NCBI GenBank assembly: GCA_026625165.1
Contig: CP112999.1
Location: forward strand, 992,001-1,056,000
Direction of reading: 5' to 3'
Source of the DNA: Methanoregula sp.
Lineage (GTDB): Archaea; Halobacteriota; Methanomicrobia; Methanomicrobiales; Methanospirillaceae
DNA length: 64,000 bases
Below, piece by piece: positions 17,592 through 27,103 of this stretch (positions within the stretch are counted from its first letter, which is position 1; each line of letters begins with the position of its first letter). Both the position numbers and the translations under genes were made by a program. The notes below the pieces were generated by a model. The model did no database searches, had not been told where the DNA came from, and saw nothing but the letters and a program-made list of their open reading frames with translations.

Positions 17592-17628
17592 AAAGCCCGA
17601 AATGATATCTGGAGTAAATGCGGGCTTT
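17592..17628. promoter_or_regulatory. Inverted repeat upstream of the cimA operon promoter
   Basis: AAAGCCCG (17592-17599) and CGGGCTTT (17621-17628) are exact complements around a 21-base spacer. They sit just upstream of box A. This position suits an activator or operator site for amino-acid control of the operon, but the factor is unknown. A leader-RNA attenuator is unlikely because the site is upstream of the predicted start of transcription. Confidence 0.35.
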
Positions 17629-17818
17629 TAAAGTGCGGGAATGCAGGAAGAGCTTGGTGTGGTAATCGCTATAAATATCAATCCTTCATCATGACGTAAT
17701 CAACCGATCTGGTTCTTAAACAATAACAACTGAGAAAGAGAAAGGACAAGATCACGAATCAACCGGGTTTTTTGTCAATTATTCCCTGAGTGATAATCAA
17801 AAAGGAGAGAGTGTATCG

Positions 17819-19129
17819 ATGGATTACGAGAAAGTCCTGATCCCTACGGACTGGTCGGATTATGCGGATGAAGCGGTCCGGCGTGCAGCCGAAATACCGG
17901 GAATCTCCGAAGTGACTCTCCTCCATGTTGCACCCATCCGGGAACAGGAGAGAACTGGCAATAATAATCATGGTGCCCCTGATGCCGGTACTGCAGCGGA
18001 TCTTTTAAAAAGGGACCGGGCATTTCTTGAGGCCAAGGGAATCAGGACAAAGGTCACCATCGAGCCGTCACATCATCATCAGATTGCGCGGACGATCCTT
18101 GAAGTCGCACAGGCTCAGGGCATCATGCTTATTGCAATGGGTGCACGCGGTACAAACCGGATCCGCGAAGCACTTCTTGGAAGCGTTTCCCATGAAGTGA
18201 TCAGGAATGCCCGGACTCATATCCTCCTCATGCACCCGGCTCCACCGCTGATATTTGGTCACCCCCCTCCGTCACCTTCATTACCTCTCTGCGAAAAAGT
18301 AATCTGCCCGGTCGATCTCTCCAAACCATCAGATGAGACCGTGCGCAGTCTTGTCCGGTGTGTCCACCGCCCCAAAGTCATCCTGCTCCACGTGATCCGG
18401 TCCGTGGAATCTGCCCGGCACCGGGACAGTCTTCACCAGCGGGCGATGATACGGCTCACTGAATTCCAGCAGGAGCTCGGGCTGCAGGGTATCACGAGTG
18501 AATTGATGGTACGGACCGGTGATCCGGTTCTCATTACCTGCATGACTGCGGAACGTGAGAATGCCACGGTTATCCTGCTCTCCCGGTACGGGCGGTTTGA
18601 CTATACAAAAAACATCCCGATCGGTTCCACTGCCGAAGCGATCGCGATGCGGGCGACACGGCCCGTCCTGATCCGGTACCCGCAGATCAGACTTGACATT
18701 TTTGTGCGAGAACTTGCCGGCGAAGAGTTTTACCTTGCAGAAAAAGTCTGGGTGCACTACCACCAGCAGAAAGGTGACGTTTCAACCGACCGGATCTTTG
18801 CGGTCTTTGTTGAAGGGACGATTGCCGGTGTTGCCCGGTGCCGGCGTCACCCGGATGGCAACGAAGTTGACGGTGTGTTTATCCTGCACGAATTCCGGGA
18901 CAGGGGATATGCCCGCAAACTGATGCAGGATTTAATCCTGCATTGCGGCAGTGAAGTCCTGTACATGCATTCCACACTCGAACTTGTCTCTTTTTACCGG
19001 ACATTCGGTTTTGTCCCAATACCGGAGCAGGAACTTCCGCCAACGATACGGGAGCGGTTTAATTTTGCGCTCGGGAACATGCAGGGTTCGGATGTCTGCC
19101 CGATGAAGCGGGTGCCCGAAAGCCTGTAA
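17819..19129 (+). CDS. UspA-UspA-GNAT acetyltransferase fusion
   Basis: A 436-residue protein of three parts. Residues 1-142 are a universal stress protein domain (Val-Leu-Ile-Pro-Thr-Asp-Trp-Ser; ATP-loop Gly-Ala-Arg-Gly-Thr-Asn ... Gly-Ser-Val-Ser). Residues about 155-290 are a second, more divergent UspA (Val-Ile-Cys-Pro-Val-Asp-Leu-Ser ... Ile-Gly-Ser-Thr-Ala). Residues about 290-430 are a GNAT N-acetyltransferase, with Glu-Phe-Arg-Asp-Arg-Gly-Tyr-Ala-Arg-Lys as the acetyl-CoA pyrophosphate loop and Phe-Tyr-Arg-Thr-Phe-Gly-Phe near the end. A strong AAGGAGAG lies before ATG 17819. It may acetylate a target when the Usp domains bind ATP; the target is unknown. It is 79 bases upstream of ppk, which has its own box A. 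Confidence 0.85.
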   Translation: MDYEKVLIPTDWSDYADEAVRRAAEIPGISEVTLLHVAPIREQERTGNNNHGAPDAGTAADLLKRDRAFLEAKGIRTKVTIEPSHHHQIARTILEVAQAQGIMLIAMGARGTNRIREALLGSVSHEVIRNARTHILLMHPAPPLIFGHPPPSPSLPLCEKVICPVDLSKPSDETVRSLVRCVHRPKVILLHVIRSVESARHRDSLHQRAMIRLTEFQQELGLQGITSELMVRTGDPVLITCMTAERENATVILLSRYGRFDYTKNIPIGSTAEAIAMRATRPVLIRYPQIRLDIFVRELAGEEFYLAEKVWVHYHQQKGDVSTDRIFAVFVEGTIAGVARCRRHPDGNEVDGVFILHEFRDRGYARKLMQDLILHCGSEVLYMHSTLELVSFYRTFGFVPIPEQELPPTIRERFNFALGNMQGSDVCPMKRVPESL

Positions 19130-19168
19130 AAGAAGACCGGAACGCGAACGCGGGATGATGATACATGG

Positions 19169-19178
19169 ATATATAAAA
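19169..19178 (+). promoter_or_regulatory. Box A promoter of the polyphosphate operon
   Basis: ATATATAAAA-type box A 30-40 bases before the first possible start of ppk. Initiation near 19200 would give a very short leader for the TTG start at 19209, or about 45 bases for ATG 19245. Confidence 0.5.
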
Positions 19179-19208
19179 GGAGCAATCTACTTTTAACGAA
19201 AAATTCTT

Positions 19209-21350
19209 TTGACCAATCAAATCCCATCTGTTACGAGCGAACTTATGACTGCCGGACCCCCAAATGCTGATTTTTCTGACCCGACCCAATTCATCAACCG
19301 CGAACTGGGCTGGCTCGCGTTCAACCGGCAAGTGCTTAGCGAAGCGCAGGACCAGTCCCACCCCCTGCTCGAACGGGTAAAATTCCATGCAATTTTTGCA
19401 AACAACCTTGACGAATTTTTCATGATCCGTATCGCAGGACTCAAGCGTCAGCTTGAAAATGGTGTGCTTGAAGCGCCCCCGGATGGCATGACACCTGCCC
19501 AGCAGCTTGCTGCAATCCGTGCCGCACTCACCCCCACGCTCGAAGAACAGGCGGCATGCTGGAGAGAAGAGCTCATCCCTCAACTGGCAGCGTCCGGTAT
19601 CCATATTCATACATATGGAACGCTCAACCCTGAACAGCAGGCTTTGGTGCGCCAGCATTTCATTGACAATATCTTTCCTGTTCTCACCCCGCTTGCCTTT
19701 GACGTGTCGCACCCGTTCCCGTTCATCTCCAACCTCTCCCTCAACCTCGCCATCATAATCAAGGATCAGAACCGGGAGTATTTCGCCCGTATCAAGGTCC
19801 CGACACGACTTTTTCCCCGGCTCCTGCGAATCCCCGTGACAGATGATCCCGGCCGCGATGACGATTCAAATGTGCATTTTATCCTGCTCGAAGAGGTAAT
19901 CGCTGCAAACCTTGACCTGCTCTTCCCCGGCCTTGAAGTGGTCGCTGCATACCCGTTCCGGATTACCCGGGATGCAGACCTTGAGATTGAGGAGGATGAG
20001 GCGTCCGACCTGCTGACTGCGGTCGAGGAGGTGATGGAGCAGCGCCGGACCGGCAGGCCGGTTCGGATCGAAGTCCACCGGTCCATGCCTGACCGGATTT
20101 GCATGATGCTCGAGAACAAACTGGGCATCTCGTCACCCATGCTCTACCGCCTGGACCACCCTGTCGGAATGGCTGATATGATGCAGATGCTCTCCCTTGA
20201 CCGGCAGGACCTCAAGGACACCCCCTTTGTCCCGTCTGTCCCGCCAGAAATTGCCGAGGGCAGGGATATTTTTACTGCAATTCAACACAACGACGTCCTG
20301 CTATTCTGTCCCTACGACAGTTTCTCTCCGGTCATAAACTTCATCCGGCAGGCAGCGCACGACCCCGATGTGCTCGCAATCAAGATTACCCTGTACCGGG
20401 TCGGCGCAAACTCCCCAGTTGTTGCTGCCCTCATGGAAGCCCGGGAGAACGGAAAGGCGGTTGCCGCCCTCATTGAACTCAAGGCGCGGTTTGACGAGGA
20501 GAATAATATCGTCTGGGCACGCCAGCTGGAGCGTGCAGGTGTCCATGTCGTGTACGGGATTGTCGGGCTTAAGGTACATGCAAAACTCTGCATGGTTGTA
20601 CGGCGTGAAAAAGAGGGTATCCGCCGTTACCTGCACCTTGGGACGGGCAACTACAATGCCACATCCAGCAGGATTTACACGGATTTTGGGATTTTTACCT
20701 GCGACCGTGAGATCGGAGCGGATATCGCAGACCTCTTCAATTTCCTGACTGGATATGCCCGCATCGAGCAGTATCGCAGGCTCCTTGTTGCACCGGTCTC
20801 TATGCGAATGTCGATCCTGGAGCGCATCGAACGGGAGGTTGTCCGGCACAAAACTGGTGGTGACGGCAGGATTATCTTCAAGATGAACGCACTGGTTGAC
20901 CGGGAATGCATCACTGCCCTGTACCGGGCATCACAGGCCGGTGTCAGGGTTGAACTACAGGTAAGGGGGATTTGCTGCCTGCGCCCGGGGCTTAAAGGAA
21001 TCTCGGAGAATATCCGGGTGACCACGATTGTCGGCAGGTTCCTTGAACATGCCCGGCTGTATTATTTTCATAATGGGGGAGAGCGCGAGGTGCTGCTTGG
21101 GAGTGCTGACCTGATGCCAAGAAACCTTGACCGGCGAGTGGAGATCCTTTTCCCGGTAAAAGACCCTGCGATTAAGTCTGCACTGCTTGATACCATTCTT
21201 GACCGCCAGCTCCATGATACAGAGAAACTCCGGGTGATGGAAAGCGATGGCACCTATATCCGGGATTTTAGGAATTTTGATGGTGGACCGTTCAATGCAC
21301 AGAGCTGGTTTATAATCCACAGGGGGGAATGGCACCGTGGCAGCACATGA
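19209..21350 (+). CDS. ppk: Polyphosphate kinase (PPK1)
   Basis: A 713-residue kinase that reversibly moves the terminal phosphate of ATP onto polyphosphate. The N-terminal region reads Phe-Ile-Asn-Arg-Glu-Leu-Gly-Trp-Leu-Ala-Phe-Asn-Arg, typical of PPK1. Two catalytic phospholipase-D-like modules follow, with the autophosphorylated histidine in Val-His-Ala-Lys and a second in Leu-His-Leu-Gly-Thr-Gly-Asn-Tyr-Asn. The C-terminus has Asp-Leu-Met-Pro-Arg-Asn-Leu-Asp-Arg-Arg. The family is usually about 690 residues, so the protein is whole. The long frame begins at TTG 19209; ATG 19245 is equally plausible. The next gene, a CHAD/HD protein, overlaps its end by 14 bases, and ppx follows. Confidence 0.94.
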   Translation: MTNQIPSVTSELMTAGPPNADFSDPTQFINRELGWLAFNRQVLSEAQDQSHPLLERVKFHAIFANNLDEFFMIRIAGLKRQLENGVLEAPPDGMTPAQQLAAIRAALTPTLEEQAACWREELIPQLAASGIHIHTYGTLNPEQQALVRQHFIDNIFPVLTPLAFDVSHPFPFISNLSLNLAIIIKDQNREYFARIKVPTRLFPRLLRIPVTDDPGRDDDSNVHFILLEEVIAANLDLLFPGLEVVAAYPFRITRDADLEIEEDEASDLLTAVEEVMEQRRTGRPVRIEVHRSMPDRICMMLENKLGISSPMLYRLDHPVGMADMMQMLSLDRQDLKDTPFVPSVPPEIAEGRDIFTAIQHNDVLLFCPYDSFSPVINFIRQAAHDPDVLAIKITLYRVGANSPVVAALMEARENGKAVAALIELKARFDEENNIVWARQLERAGVHVVYGIVGLKVHAKLCMVVRREKEGIRRYLHLGTGNYNATSSRIYTDFGIFTCDREIGADIADLFNFLTGYARIEQYRRLLVAPVSMRMSILERIEREVVRHKTGGDGRIIFKMNALVDRECITALYRASQAGVRVELQVRGICCLRPGLKGISENIRVTTIVGRFLEHARLYYFHNGGEREVLLGSADLMPRNLDRRVEILFPVKDPAIKSALLDTILDRQLHDTEKLRVMESDGTYIRDFRNFDGGPFNAQSWFIIHRGEWHRGST

Positions 21351-22941
21351 ACGCTTCCTCTGCAGGTTCGCAGCAAAACGCCTTGTTCCCCGCGTGAGGG
21401 CATTTGTCCGGGAAATTGACGGGGTCAGGGAGGGCACCAATCCCGACCATGTGCACGGGATGCGTGTCGCGTCACGGCGGCTGCGGAGTGCCCTGCCCCT
21501 TTTCTCATCCTGTTTTATAGAAAAAAAGTACCGGCGCTGGATGAAAGGGATAAAAGCGATAACCAGCGCGCTGGGCAGTGTGCGGGACACCGATGTCCAG
21601 ATCCTGTTCCTTGAATCATATGCAAAGGAACATCCTCCGTTATTCAGGGACGGTTCCGGTATTACCTCACTTATCAAACTTCTCCGCCAGCAACGGGCAC
21701 GCCAACAGGAAGATGTACTTGCGGCACTCGACATGCTGGTCACGGACAACACAGCCGGGGAGATCACAAATGCACTCCGCGAACTATCACTTCGTAAAAA
21801 ACCGGAAAAGAAGGTTATGGAGATTCCATCCGATTTGTACCAGGCGGCAGCGGGACATATCGGATCGGTTCTGGACGCGATGCTTTCCTATGATGCGGAG
21901 CTGCAAAATCCTGATGATGCAAAAGGACATCACAAGGCACGGATTGCGGCCAAGAAGCTCCGGTATACCCTGGAAATCTACCGCCCTATTTATCCGAACC
22001 GGCTGAAATCATCTATACAGCACATCAAAAAGCTGCAGGAATCTTTAGGAATGCTCCATGACTGCGATATCTGGGCGCAGTTCCTCACCCTTGTTGTTGC
22101 AGACCGGCACCGGGCCTTGTCCGGACATGAGAATTTTGGGACGCATCCTTCCGCCACATTTGTTTTTGTTGCTGGCAGTTCTCCTGTCGAACCCGATGTC
22201 GTCCGACTGCTCCTTGACCGGAAACAACAGCGCGATATAATCTACCGGGAACTTGTTTCTACATGGGAGGACTGCAAAGCCCGGAATATCTGGGGCCGCC
22301 TGCGCACTGAGATAAACTCCGCAGCAGAGACAACCCCTGCACCGGAACTTCTACTGCAAGAAAATACAAAAGAATATTCTCTTGAATCTGTGCATGCCCT
22401 TGCAGGATCATTTCCACAAGGATATGAGCATGCAAAACAGGTCACCCGTCTTGCCCTGATGCTCTTTGATGAGCTGGCCCCGCTTCATAGTTATTCCGGT
22501 AATGAGCGTTTCCTCCTTGAATGCGGAGGGCTTCTCCATGATATCGGATGGGTATTCGGGCAACAGGGCCATCATACCCGGAGTTTTTCCATGATAGTGG
22601 ATGATCACACCCTCCCGCTCTCTGACAGGGAACGCACAATTGTTGCTTTAATCGCCCGGTACCACCGCAAATCAGTCCCCGGTGCAAAGGATGAAGTGTT
22701 TATGTCTTTAAAACCCAAAGACAAAAGAATAGTCCGCACTTGTACTGCCCTGCTCCGTGTAGCCGATGGCCTTGATTATACCCATACCGACCGGATCTCC
22801 TCGCTTGCATGCACGATCTCTTCCGATGCGGTGACCTGCAGGTTAGTGCACGAAGGGGATGTCGTTGTAGAAACGGCAAGGGCGATCCAGAAAAGCAACC
22901 TCTTTATCAAGGTCTTCTCACGCAGGCTTGTGTTTGAATGA
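21337..22941 (+). CDS. CHAD domain fused to a Ppx-type HD domain
   Basis: A 534-residue fusion. Residues about 5-300 are a CHAD domain, helical, with basic clusters such as His-Gly-Met-Arg-Val-Ala-Ser-Arg-Arg-Leu-Arg-Ser and Ala-Lys-Lys-Leu-Arg-Tyr; CHAD proteins bind polyphosphate. Residues about 355-534 form an HD domain (Leu-Leu-His401-Asp402, then His-His and Arg-Tyr-His-Arg-Lys) that closely parallels the C-terminal half of the adjacent exopolyphosphatase. The catalytic ASKHA half of Ppx is missing, so this is a polyphosphate-binding HD protein that may hydrolyse a phosphate ester or nucleotide, or scaffold PPK and PPX. GTG start at 21337 overlaps ppk by 14 bases; its stop overlaps the ppx ATG. 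Confidence 0.85.
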   Translation: MAAHERFLCRFAAKRLVPRVRAFVREIDGVREGTNPDHVHGMRVASRRLRSALPLFSSCFIEKKYRRWMKGIKAITSALGSVRDTDVQILFLESYAKEHPPLFRDGSGITSLIKLLRQQRARQQEDVLAALDMLVTDNTAGEITNALRELSLRKKPEKKVMEIPSDLYQAAAGHIGSVLDAMLSYDAELQNPDDAKGHHKARIAAKKLRYTLEIYRPIYPNRLKSSIQHIKKLQESLGMLHDCDIWAQFLTLVVADRHRALSGHENFGTHPSATFVFVAGSSPVEPDVVRLLLDRKQQRDIIYRELVSTWEDCKARNIWGRLRTEINSAAETTPAPELLLQENTKEYSLESVHALAGSFPQGYEHAKQVTRLALMLFDELAPLHSYSGNERFLLECGGLLHDIGWVFGQQGHHTRSFSMIVDDHTLPLSDRERTIVALIARYHRKSVPGAKDEVFMSLKPKDKRIVRTCTALLRVADGLDYTHTDRISSLACTISSDAVTCRLVHEGDVVVETARAIQKSNLFIKVFSRRLVFE

Positions 22942-24446
22942 AGGCAGCCGTTAAGGGCACGGAAGGCCATGTTGTAGGTTTTGTCGATATCGGCACCAAC
23001 TCAGTCCGGCTTCTTGTCGTCAGGTTCAACCCGAACCATTCCTTTTCGATACTCACCAAAAAGAAACAGCAGGTGCAGCTTGGAGAGGGCGAGTTTGAGA
23101 ATGAGGAACTCAGGCCAGAAGCGATTGACCGGGCGGTTGTTGTCTGCAAAACATTTGTTGAACTTGCCCGGACATTTGCCTGCGAGGAATTTGTCGCAGT
23201 GGCAACGTCAGCGACCCGTGAGGCGGCAAACCAGAACGAGCTGTTGAGCCGTCTCCGCAGGGAAGCACACCTTGATGTCCGCGTTATCTCCGGGCGCGAG
23301 GAAGCACGATTGACCTATCTGGGTGTTGCGACCGGGGTCAACCTCGGCGAAAGACTGGCGCTCTTTATCGATATCGGTGGAGGGAGCACCGAACTGATCC
23401 TGGGAAACAAGCAGGACTATACCTACCTTGAGAGCTTAAAACTCGGCTCCATACGGCTGACCAACCAATACATCTCCCCATCAGATACAGGGCCGGTATC
23501 CCAGGGACAATATAAAAAACTTCAGCATCATGTAAAAAACCAGATCATTCATATCGTGAAGAAGGTCAAGTCAGAGAAACCCGATATTGCATTCGGGAGT
23601 TCCGGCACGATTATGAACCTCGCCGAGATCGCACACCGGGCCCTGCACAAGAATTCCGAAAATTCCAATGGCATCCTTACCCACCGGGACTTAAAGAAGG
23701 TGATCGAAATGCTCTGCGCACTCCCGGTAAGCCAGCGGCAGCATGTCCCCGGAATGAACCCGGGGCGGGCGGATATCATTATTGCCGGGGCAGCAATCAT
23801 CGATACCCTGATGAAGGAACTTGGCCTTCTTAGCATTAAGACAACGACACGGGGGTTGCAGGATGGTCTCCTTGCGGATTACCTGTCCCGGATGCATGAG
23901 TTTCCTCTGTTCGGTGAACTCTCGCCGCGCCAGCACAGCGTCCTGCAGCTGGGCCGGTCCTGCGGGATTAATGAAGCTCATGCCCGGACGGTGACGATGC
24001 TTGCGCTGGGGCTCTTTGACTCCGCAAAAAAACAGAAACTGCATAATTATAGCGAGGCCGAACGTGAACTTCTTGAATATGCAACATTTCTGCATGATGT
24101 CGGGTCGTTCATCTCCTACACGAATCACCATACCCACTCATACTATATCATCCGGAATGCAGATCTGCTGGGTTTTAATGAGCGGGAGGTCCTGATCATT
24201 GCAAACATCGCACGATTCCACCGGAAGAAAGTGCCAGGGAAGAATACACCGGAGTTGCTTGAAATCGAACCGGCAGAACGCGAAGTGGTGCGGGTCCTCT
24301 CAATGTTCCTGCGCCTCGCAGAAAGCCTTGACCTCAGCCATGCGGCTCTCGTGCAGGGGGTAAGGTTTGTCAAAGTGGAACAAGACACCGCATACCTTGA
24401 AATCGTTGTGCGGGGCGACTGCCAGCTCGAAATCTGGGGGGGTTGA
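22938..24446 (+). CDS. ppx: Exopolyphosphatase / pppGpp phosphohydrolase (Ppx/GppA)
   Basis: A 502-residue two-part enzyme. Residues 1-310 are the ASKHA phosphatase: Gly-Phe-Val-Asp-Ile-Gly-Thr-Asn-Ser-Val-Arg, Ala-Thr-Ser-Ala-Thr-Arg, and Asp-Ile-Gly-Gly-Gly-Ser-Thr-Glu. Residues about 320-502 are the HD-like domain with Phe-Leu-His-Asp-Val-Gly and Arg-Phe-His-Arg-Lys-Lys. It releases terminal phosphate from polyphosphate. Together with ppk and the CHAD/HD gene it forms a synthesis/binding/breakdown operon. ATG 22938 overlaps the upstream TGA by four bases, so translation is coupled. Confidence 0.94.
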   Translation: MKAAVKGTEGHVVGFVDIGTNSVRLLVVRFNPNHSFSILTKKKQQVQLGEGEFENEELRPEAIDRAVVVCKTFVELARTFACEEFVAVATSATREAANQNELLSRLRREAHLDVRVISGREEARLTYLGVATGVNLGERLALFIDIGGGSTELILGNKQDYTYLESLKLGSIRLTNQYISPSDTGPVSQGQYKKLQHHVKNQIIHIVKKVKSEKPDIAFGSSGTIMNLAEIAHRALHKNSENSNGILTHRDLKKVIEMLCALPVSQRQHVPGMNPGRADIIIAGAAIIDTLMKELGLLSIKTTTRGLQDGLLADYLSRMHEFPLFGELSPRQHSVLQLGRSCGINEAHARTVTMLALGLFDSAKKQKLHNYSEAERELLEYATFLHDVGSFISYTNHHTHSYYIIRNADLLGFNEREVLIIANIARFHRKKVPGKNTPELLEIEPAEREVVRVLSMFLRLAESLDLSHAALVQGVRFVKVEQDTAYLEIVVRGDCQLEIWGG

Positions 24447-24632
24447 GGGCGGCCAGGCAGCATTTTTCAAGATTTCCTTAAAACACCTTGTGCTGGAACT
24501 GCGCAGGAAAGAACCAGAGGCGAATGGCTCATCACTATCTTCGTCATGGTAATTAACGAAACATATGGCATAAAAATTGGACAACATAAGAATTCTCGAT
24601 AAAACAATTTTAAATTGAATTTTTTTAGATCT

Positions 24633-25424
24633 TCAATCCCCGACAAGTATCTGCGTATTTACTGTCACCCCGTTGCCTGCCATCTCCACATTATACCGGC
24701 CTTTCTCCCGGACCATGAACTCGTTTTTGGTTTGCTGGTCATACTCCTTGTTGAACCCCTTCGCTGCGACAACAGTTCCGGAAACAGCGTCCAGAATCCG
24801 TACCTCAAACCAGGAATTCGGGTCCGGGTAGACCGCATACACGATATGTTCAGTTGAAAGGCCAATGTCGACAAGTTTGGATCTGTTTACCATAACCGGA
24901 ATAATAGTAAACTTGATAAAGAGGGGCGGGCGGGTGAGATCAACAGGGAATAACTCTTTCTGGCCGAAGTTGTATGTAAGGTTGCGGTTATACAATTCCT
25001 CATATGTCTCTTCAAACCGTTCATCTGTAACAATTTTTTGGGTTTGGATGGTCGTTACCGGCAGGGGGGTCATTGTCGGCGGGGGCGTCGGCAGTGTAGT
25101 CGGAGACAGGGTATGAGCCGGCTGTTGTATCAGGGGAGAAAATCCTGCTTTTATAACCTGCATCCCGAAAAAACAGAAAACTGCAACTACGGCGATTATG
25201 ACAATGACTCCAAAAATAATTCCGGCATTTTTAGGCAGGGGTTTTTTGCCTGCTGACGGAGGCAATGGTGGTTGAACAACCGGAATTTCGGGTGGAGGCG
25301 GAGGGGGTGGCTGGTCCCCGGGCAATTTTGCCCCGATCTCATAAATATCCTGCGCTGCTCCGCAATATTCACAGAATTTCTGGATTTCCGAGATCTCTTT
25401 TCCGCACGTGGGACAAAACGGCAT
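24633..25424 (-). CDS. Zinc-ribbon, proline-rich, single-pass membrane protein of unknown function
   Basis: A 263-residue protein. It opens with a zinc ribbon (Cys-Pro-Thr-Cys-Gly ... Cys-Glu-Tyr-Cys-Gly), followed by a proline-rich linker with seven prolines in a row, one transmembrane helix of Ile/Val/Ala/Phe near residues 68-92, a Thr/Pro-rich linker and an external domain of about 120 residues ending in beta-rich sequence. The architecture (cytoplasmic ribbon, membrane, outer domain) recurs in Methanomicrobiales; the outer domain is not recognised. It stands alone on the minus strand, convergent with ppx. Confidence 0.75.
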   Translation of the reverse strand: MPFCPTCGKEISEIQKFCEYCGAAQDIYEIGAKLPGDQPPPPPPPEIPVVQPPLPPSAGKKPLPKNAGIIFGVIVIIAVVAVFCFFGMQVIKAGFSPLIQQPAHTLSPTTLPTPPPTMTPLPVTTIQTQKIVTDERFEETYEELYNRNLTYNFGQKELFPVDLTRPPLFIKFTIIPVMVNRSKLVDIGLSTEHIVYAVYPDPNSWFEVRILDAVSGTVVAAKGFNKEYDQQTKNEFMVREKGRYNVEMAGNGVTVNTQILVGD

Positions 25425-25707
25425 AAAATACCATCAACGGGATGATTTATAAGAATTGGGAATCTCAAAAAAACGGGATTAAAATCTGGTTTAAACAATG
25501 CCTTTTTCCTGGAGCATCCAATCGATTGCGTCTGCCGCATTTTTTGCGTCCCTTGCAAGGATAACGGTGCCGACCCGGTACCAATGCCAACCCCGCCCGA
25601 CCGCTCCCTGCCCTGGCCGGCGGGATCGTCTCTGTCGTATGTTTTGATACCCTAAAAGCGTGGCCGCTGAAGGGCCGATAGGCCAACAAAAGCGGGCTGC
25701 CGGATCG

Positions 25708-27102
25708 CTATGAGACTAATAACTTCTTGAGTGCCTGCACGAGTTTCCCGACAGTCTCCTGCGCATCGCCGTAGAGCATCCGCGTGTTATCCCGGTAGAA
25801 CAGGTCGTTCTCGATCCCGGCAAAGCCCTTTCCCTGACCGCGCTTAAGGACGATGACGTTCTTCGCCTGTTCGACGTCAAGGATAGGCATGCCGAAGAGC
25901 GGGCTGCCCTGCCGGTGCGCAGCCGGGTTGACAACGTCATTGGCCCCGATAACAAGGACTACGTCTGTGCCCGGAAACTCCGGGTTCACTTCGTCCCGGT
26001 CGAAAAGGTAATCGTAAGCGACCCCGGCTTCGGCAAGCAGGACGTTCATGTGCCCGGGCATTCGCCCTGCGACCGGATGGATAGCGAACTTCACCTGGAT
26101 GTTCCTGCTTTCTAGCAGGTCGGCCAGCTCCTTGACCTTCTGCTGGGCCTGGGCGACCGCCATACCATAGCCGGGAGCGATGATTACCTTGTTCGCGTAA
26201 GCGAGCATGACAGCGACGTCGTCTGCCTCGACCGGGTTCATGCTGCCCTGGACCTGCGTTTCTCTTTCTTCTGTAGCGCCAAACGCACCGAAAAAGACAT
26301 TTGAGAGCGACCGGTTCATCGCCCTCGCCATCTGGAGCGTGAGCAGCGAACCCGCAGCGCCGACAATGACACCTGCGACGATCATTGCATAGTTGGGGGA
26401 TGCAAATGAGAAACCGTCAAGGGCAACAGCAAGCCCTGTGAAGGCATTGTACATCGAGATCACAACGGGCATGTCAGCCCCGCCAATCGGGAGTGTCATC
26501 AGCAGCCCAAACCCAAGCGAGAGTATAAAGAACAGCGGAAGATACATCGCAACGGTGAGCGGGATCCAGGATTGGGGGCAGAGGATGAGTATACCGGACA
26601 CGATAGCGAGGGCCAGGGCTGTCAAGTTGACCGCCTGCTGACCCACGAACGTGATTGGCCGCGACGGCATCCAGCCCTGGAGCTTCAGGAAGGCGACGAG
26701 GCTCCCCGAAAACGAAACGGCTCCGATGAGTCCGCCAACGACCGCGAGGGAACCGGTGGTGGTTGTAAAGGTGCCAAGGAGCACGACAGCCGAGATCCCG
26801 GCCGCCGCGCCGCCACCCATGCCATTGTAAAACGCGACCATCTGGGGCATGTCGGTCATCGAGACTCGCTTTGCTGCTACGTAACCAAAGCCACCACCAA
26901 TGACAATTGCGATTATCATCAGGGCGAAGTTGGTGAGGTCCGGGGTTAAGAACGTGACGAAGGTTGCGATCAGCATCGCGACACCTGCCCAGACAATCCC
27001 GCTCCGTGCAGTAAGAGGGTGACTCATCCGTTGCAGGCCGATGATGAAGAAGAAGATTGTCGCAATGTAGACCGGCTCGATTGCAAAAGAGAGGTCGACC
27101 AT
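25708..27102 (-). CDS. pntB: NAD(P) transhydrogenase, beta subunit
   Basis: A 464-residue membrane and NADP(H)-binding subunit of proton-translocating transhydrogenase, which uses the ion gradient to pass hydride from NADH to NADP+. About eight membrane segments come first, then domain III with Gly-Tyr-Gly-Met-Ala-Val-Ala-Gln-Ala-Gln and Val-Ile-Gly-Ala-Asn-Asp-Val-Val-Asn-Pro-Ala, the NADP loop. The open frame extends further upstream, but those residues are the wrong-frame overlap with pntAB; ATG 27102, one base after the pntAB stop, gives the natural N-terminus. Last gene of pntAA-pntAB-pntB. Unusual for an F420-based methanogen and likely acquired. Confidence 0.92.
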   Translation of the reverse strand: MVDLSFAIEPVYIATIFFFIIGLQRMSHPLTARSGIVWAGVAMLIATFVTFLTPDLTNFALMIIAIVIGGGFGYVAAKRVSMTDMPQMVAFYNGMGGGAAAGISAVVLLGTFTTTTGSLAVVGGLIGAVSFSGSLVAFLKLQGWMPSRPITFVGQQAVNLTALALAIVSGILILCPQSWIPLTVAMYLPLFFILSLGFGLLMTLPIGGADMPVVISMYNAFTGLAVALDGFSFASPNYAMIVAGVIVGAAGSLLTLQMARAMNRSLSNVFFGAFGATEERETQVQGSMNPVEADDVAVMLAYANKVIIAPGYGMAVAQAQQKVKELADLLESRNIQVKFAIHPVAGRMPGHMNVLLAEAGVAYDYLFDRDEVNPEFPGTDVVLVIGANDVVNPAAHRQGSPLFGMPILDVEQAKNVIVLKRGQGKGFAGIENDLFYRDNTRMLYGDAQETVGKLVQALKKLLVS

Positions 27103-27103
27103 C

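Noticed and set aside
25465-25689. 74-codon minus-strand frame after pntB
   Set aside because: Arg/Gly/Pro-rich with no motif; a different frame in the same region ends in more protein-like sequence.
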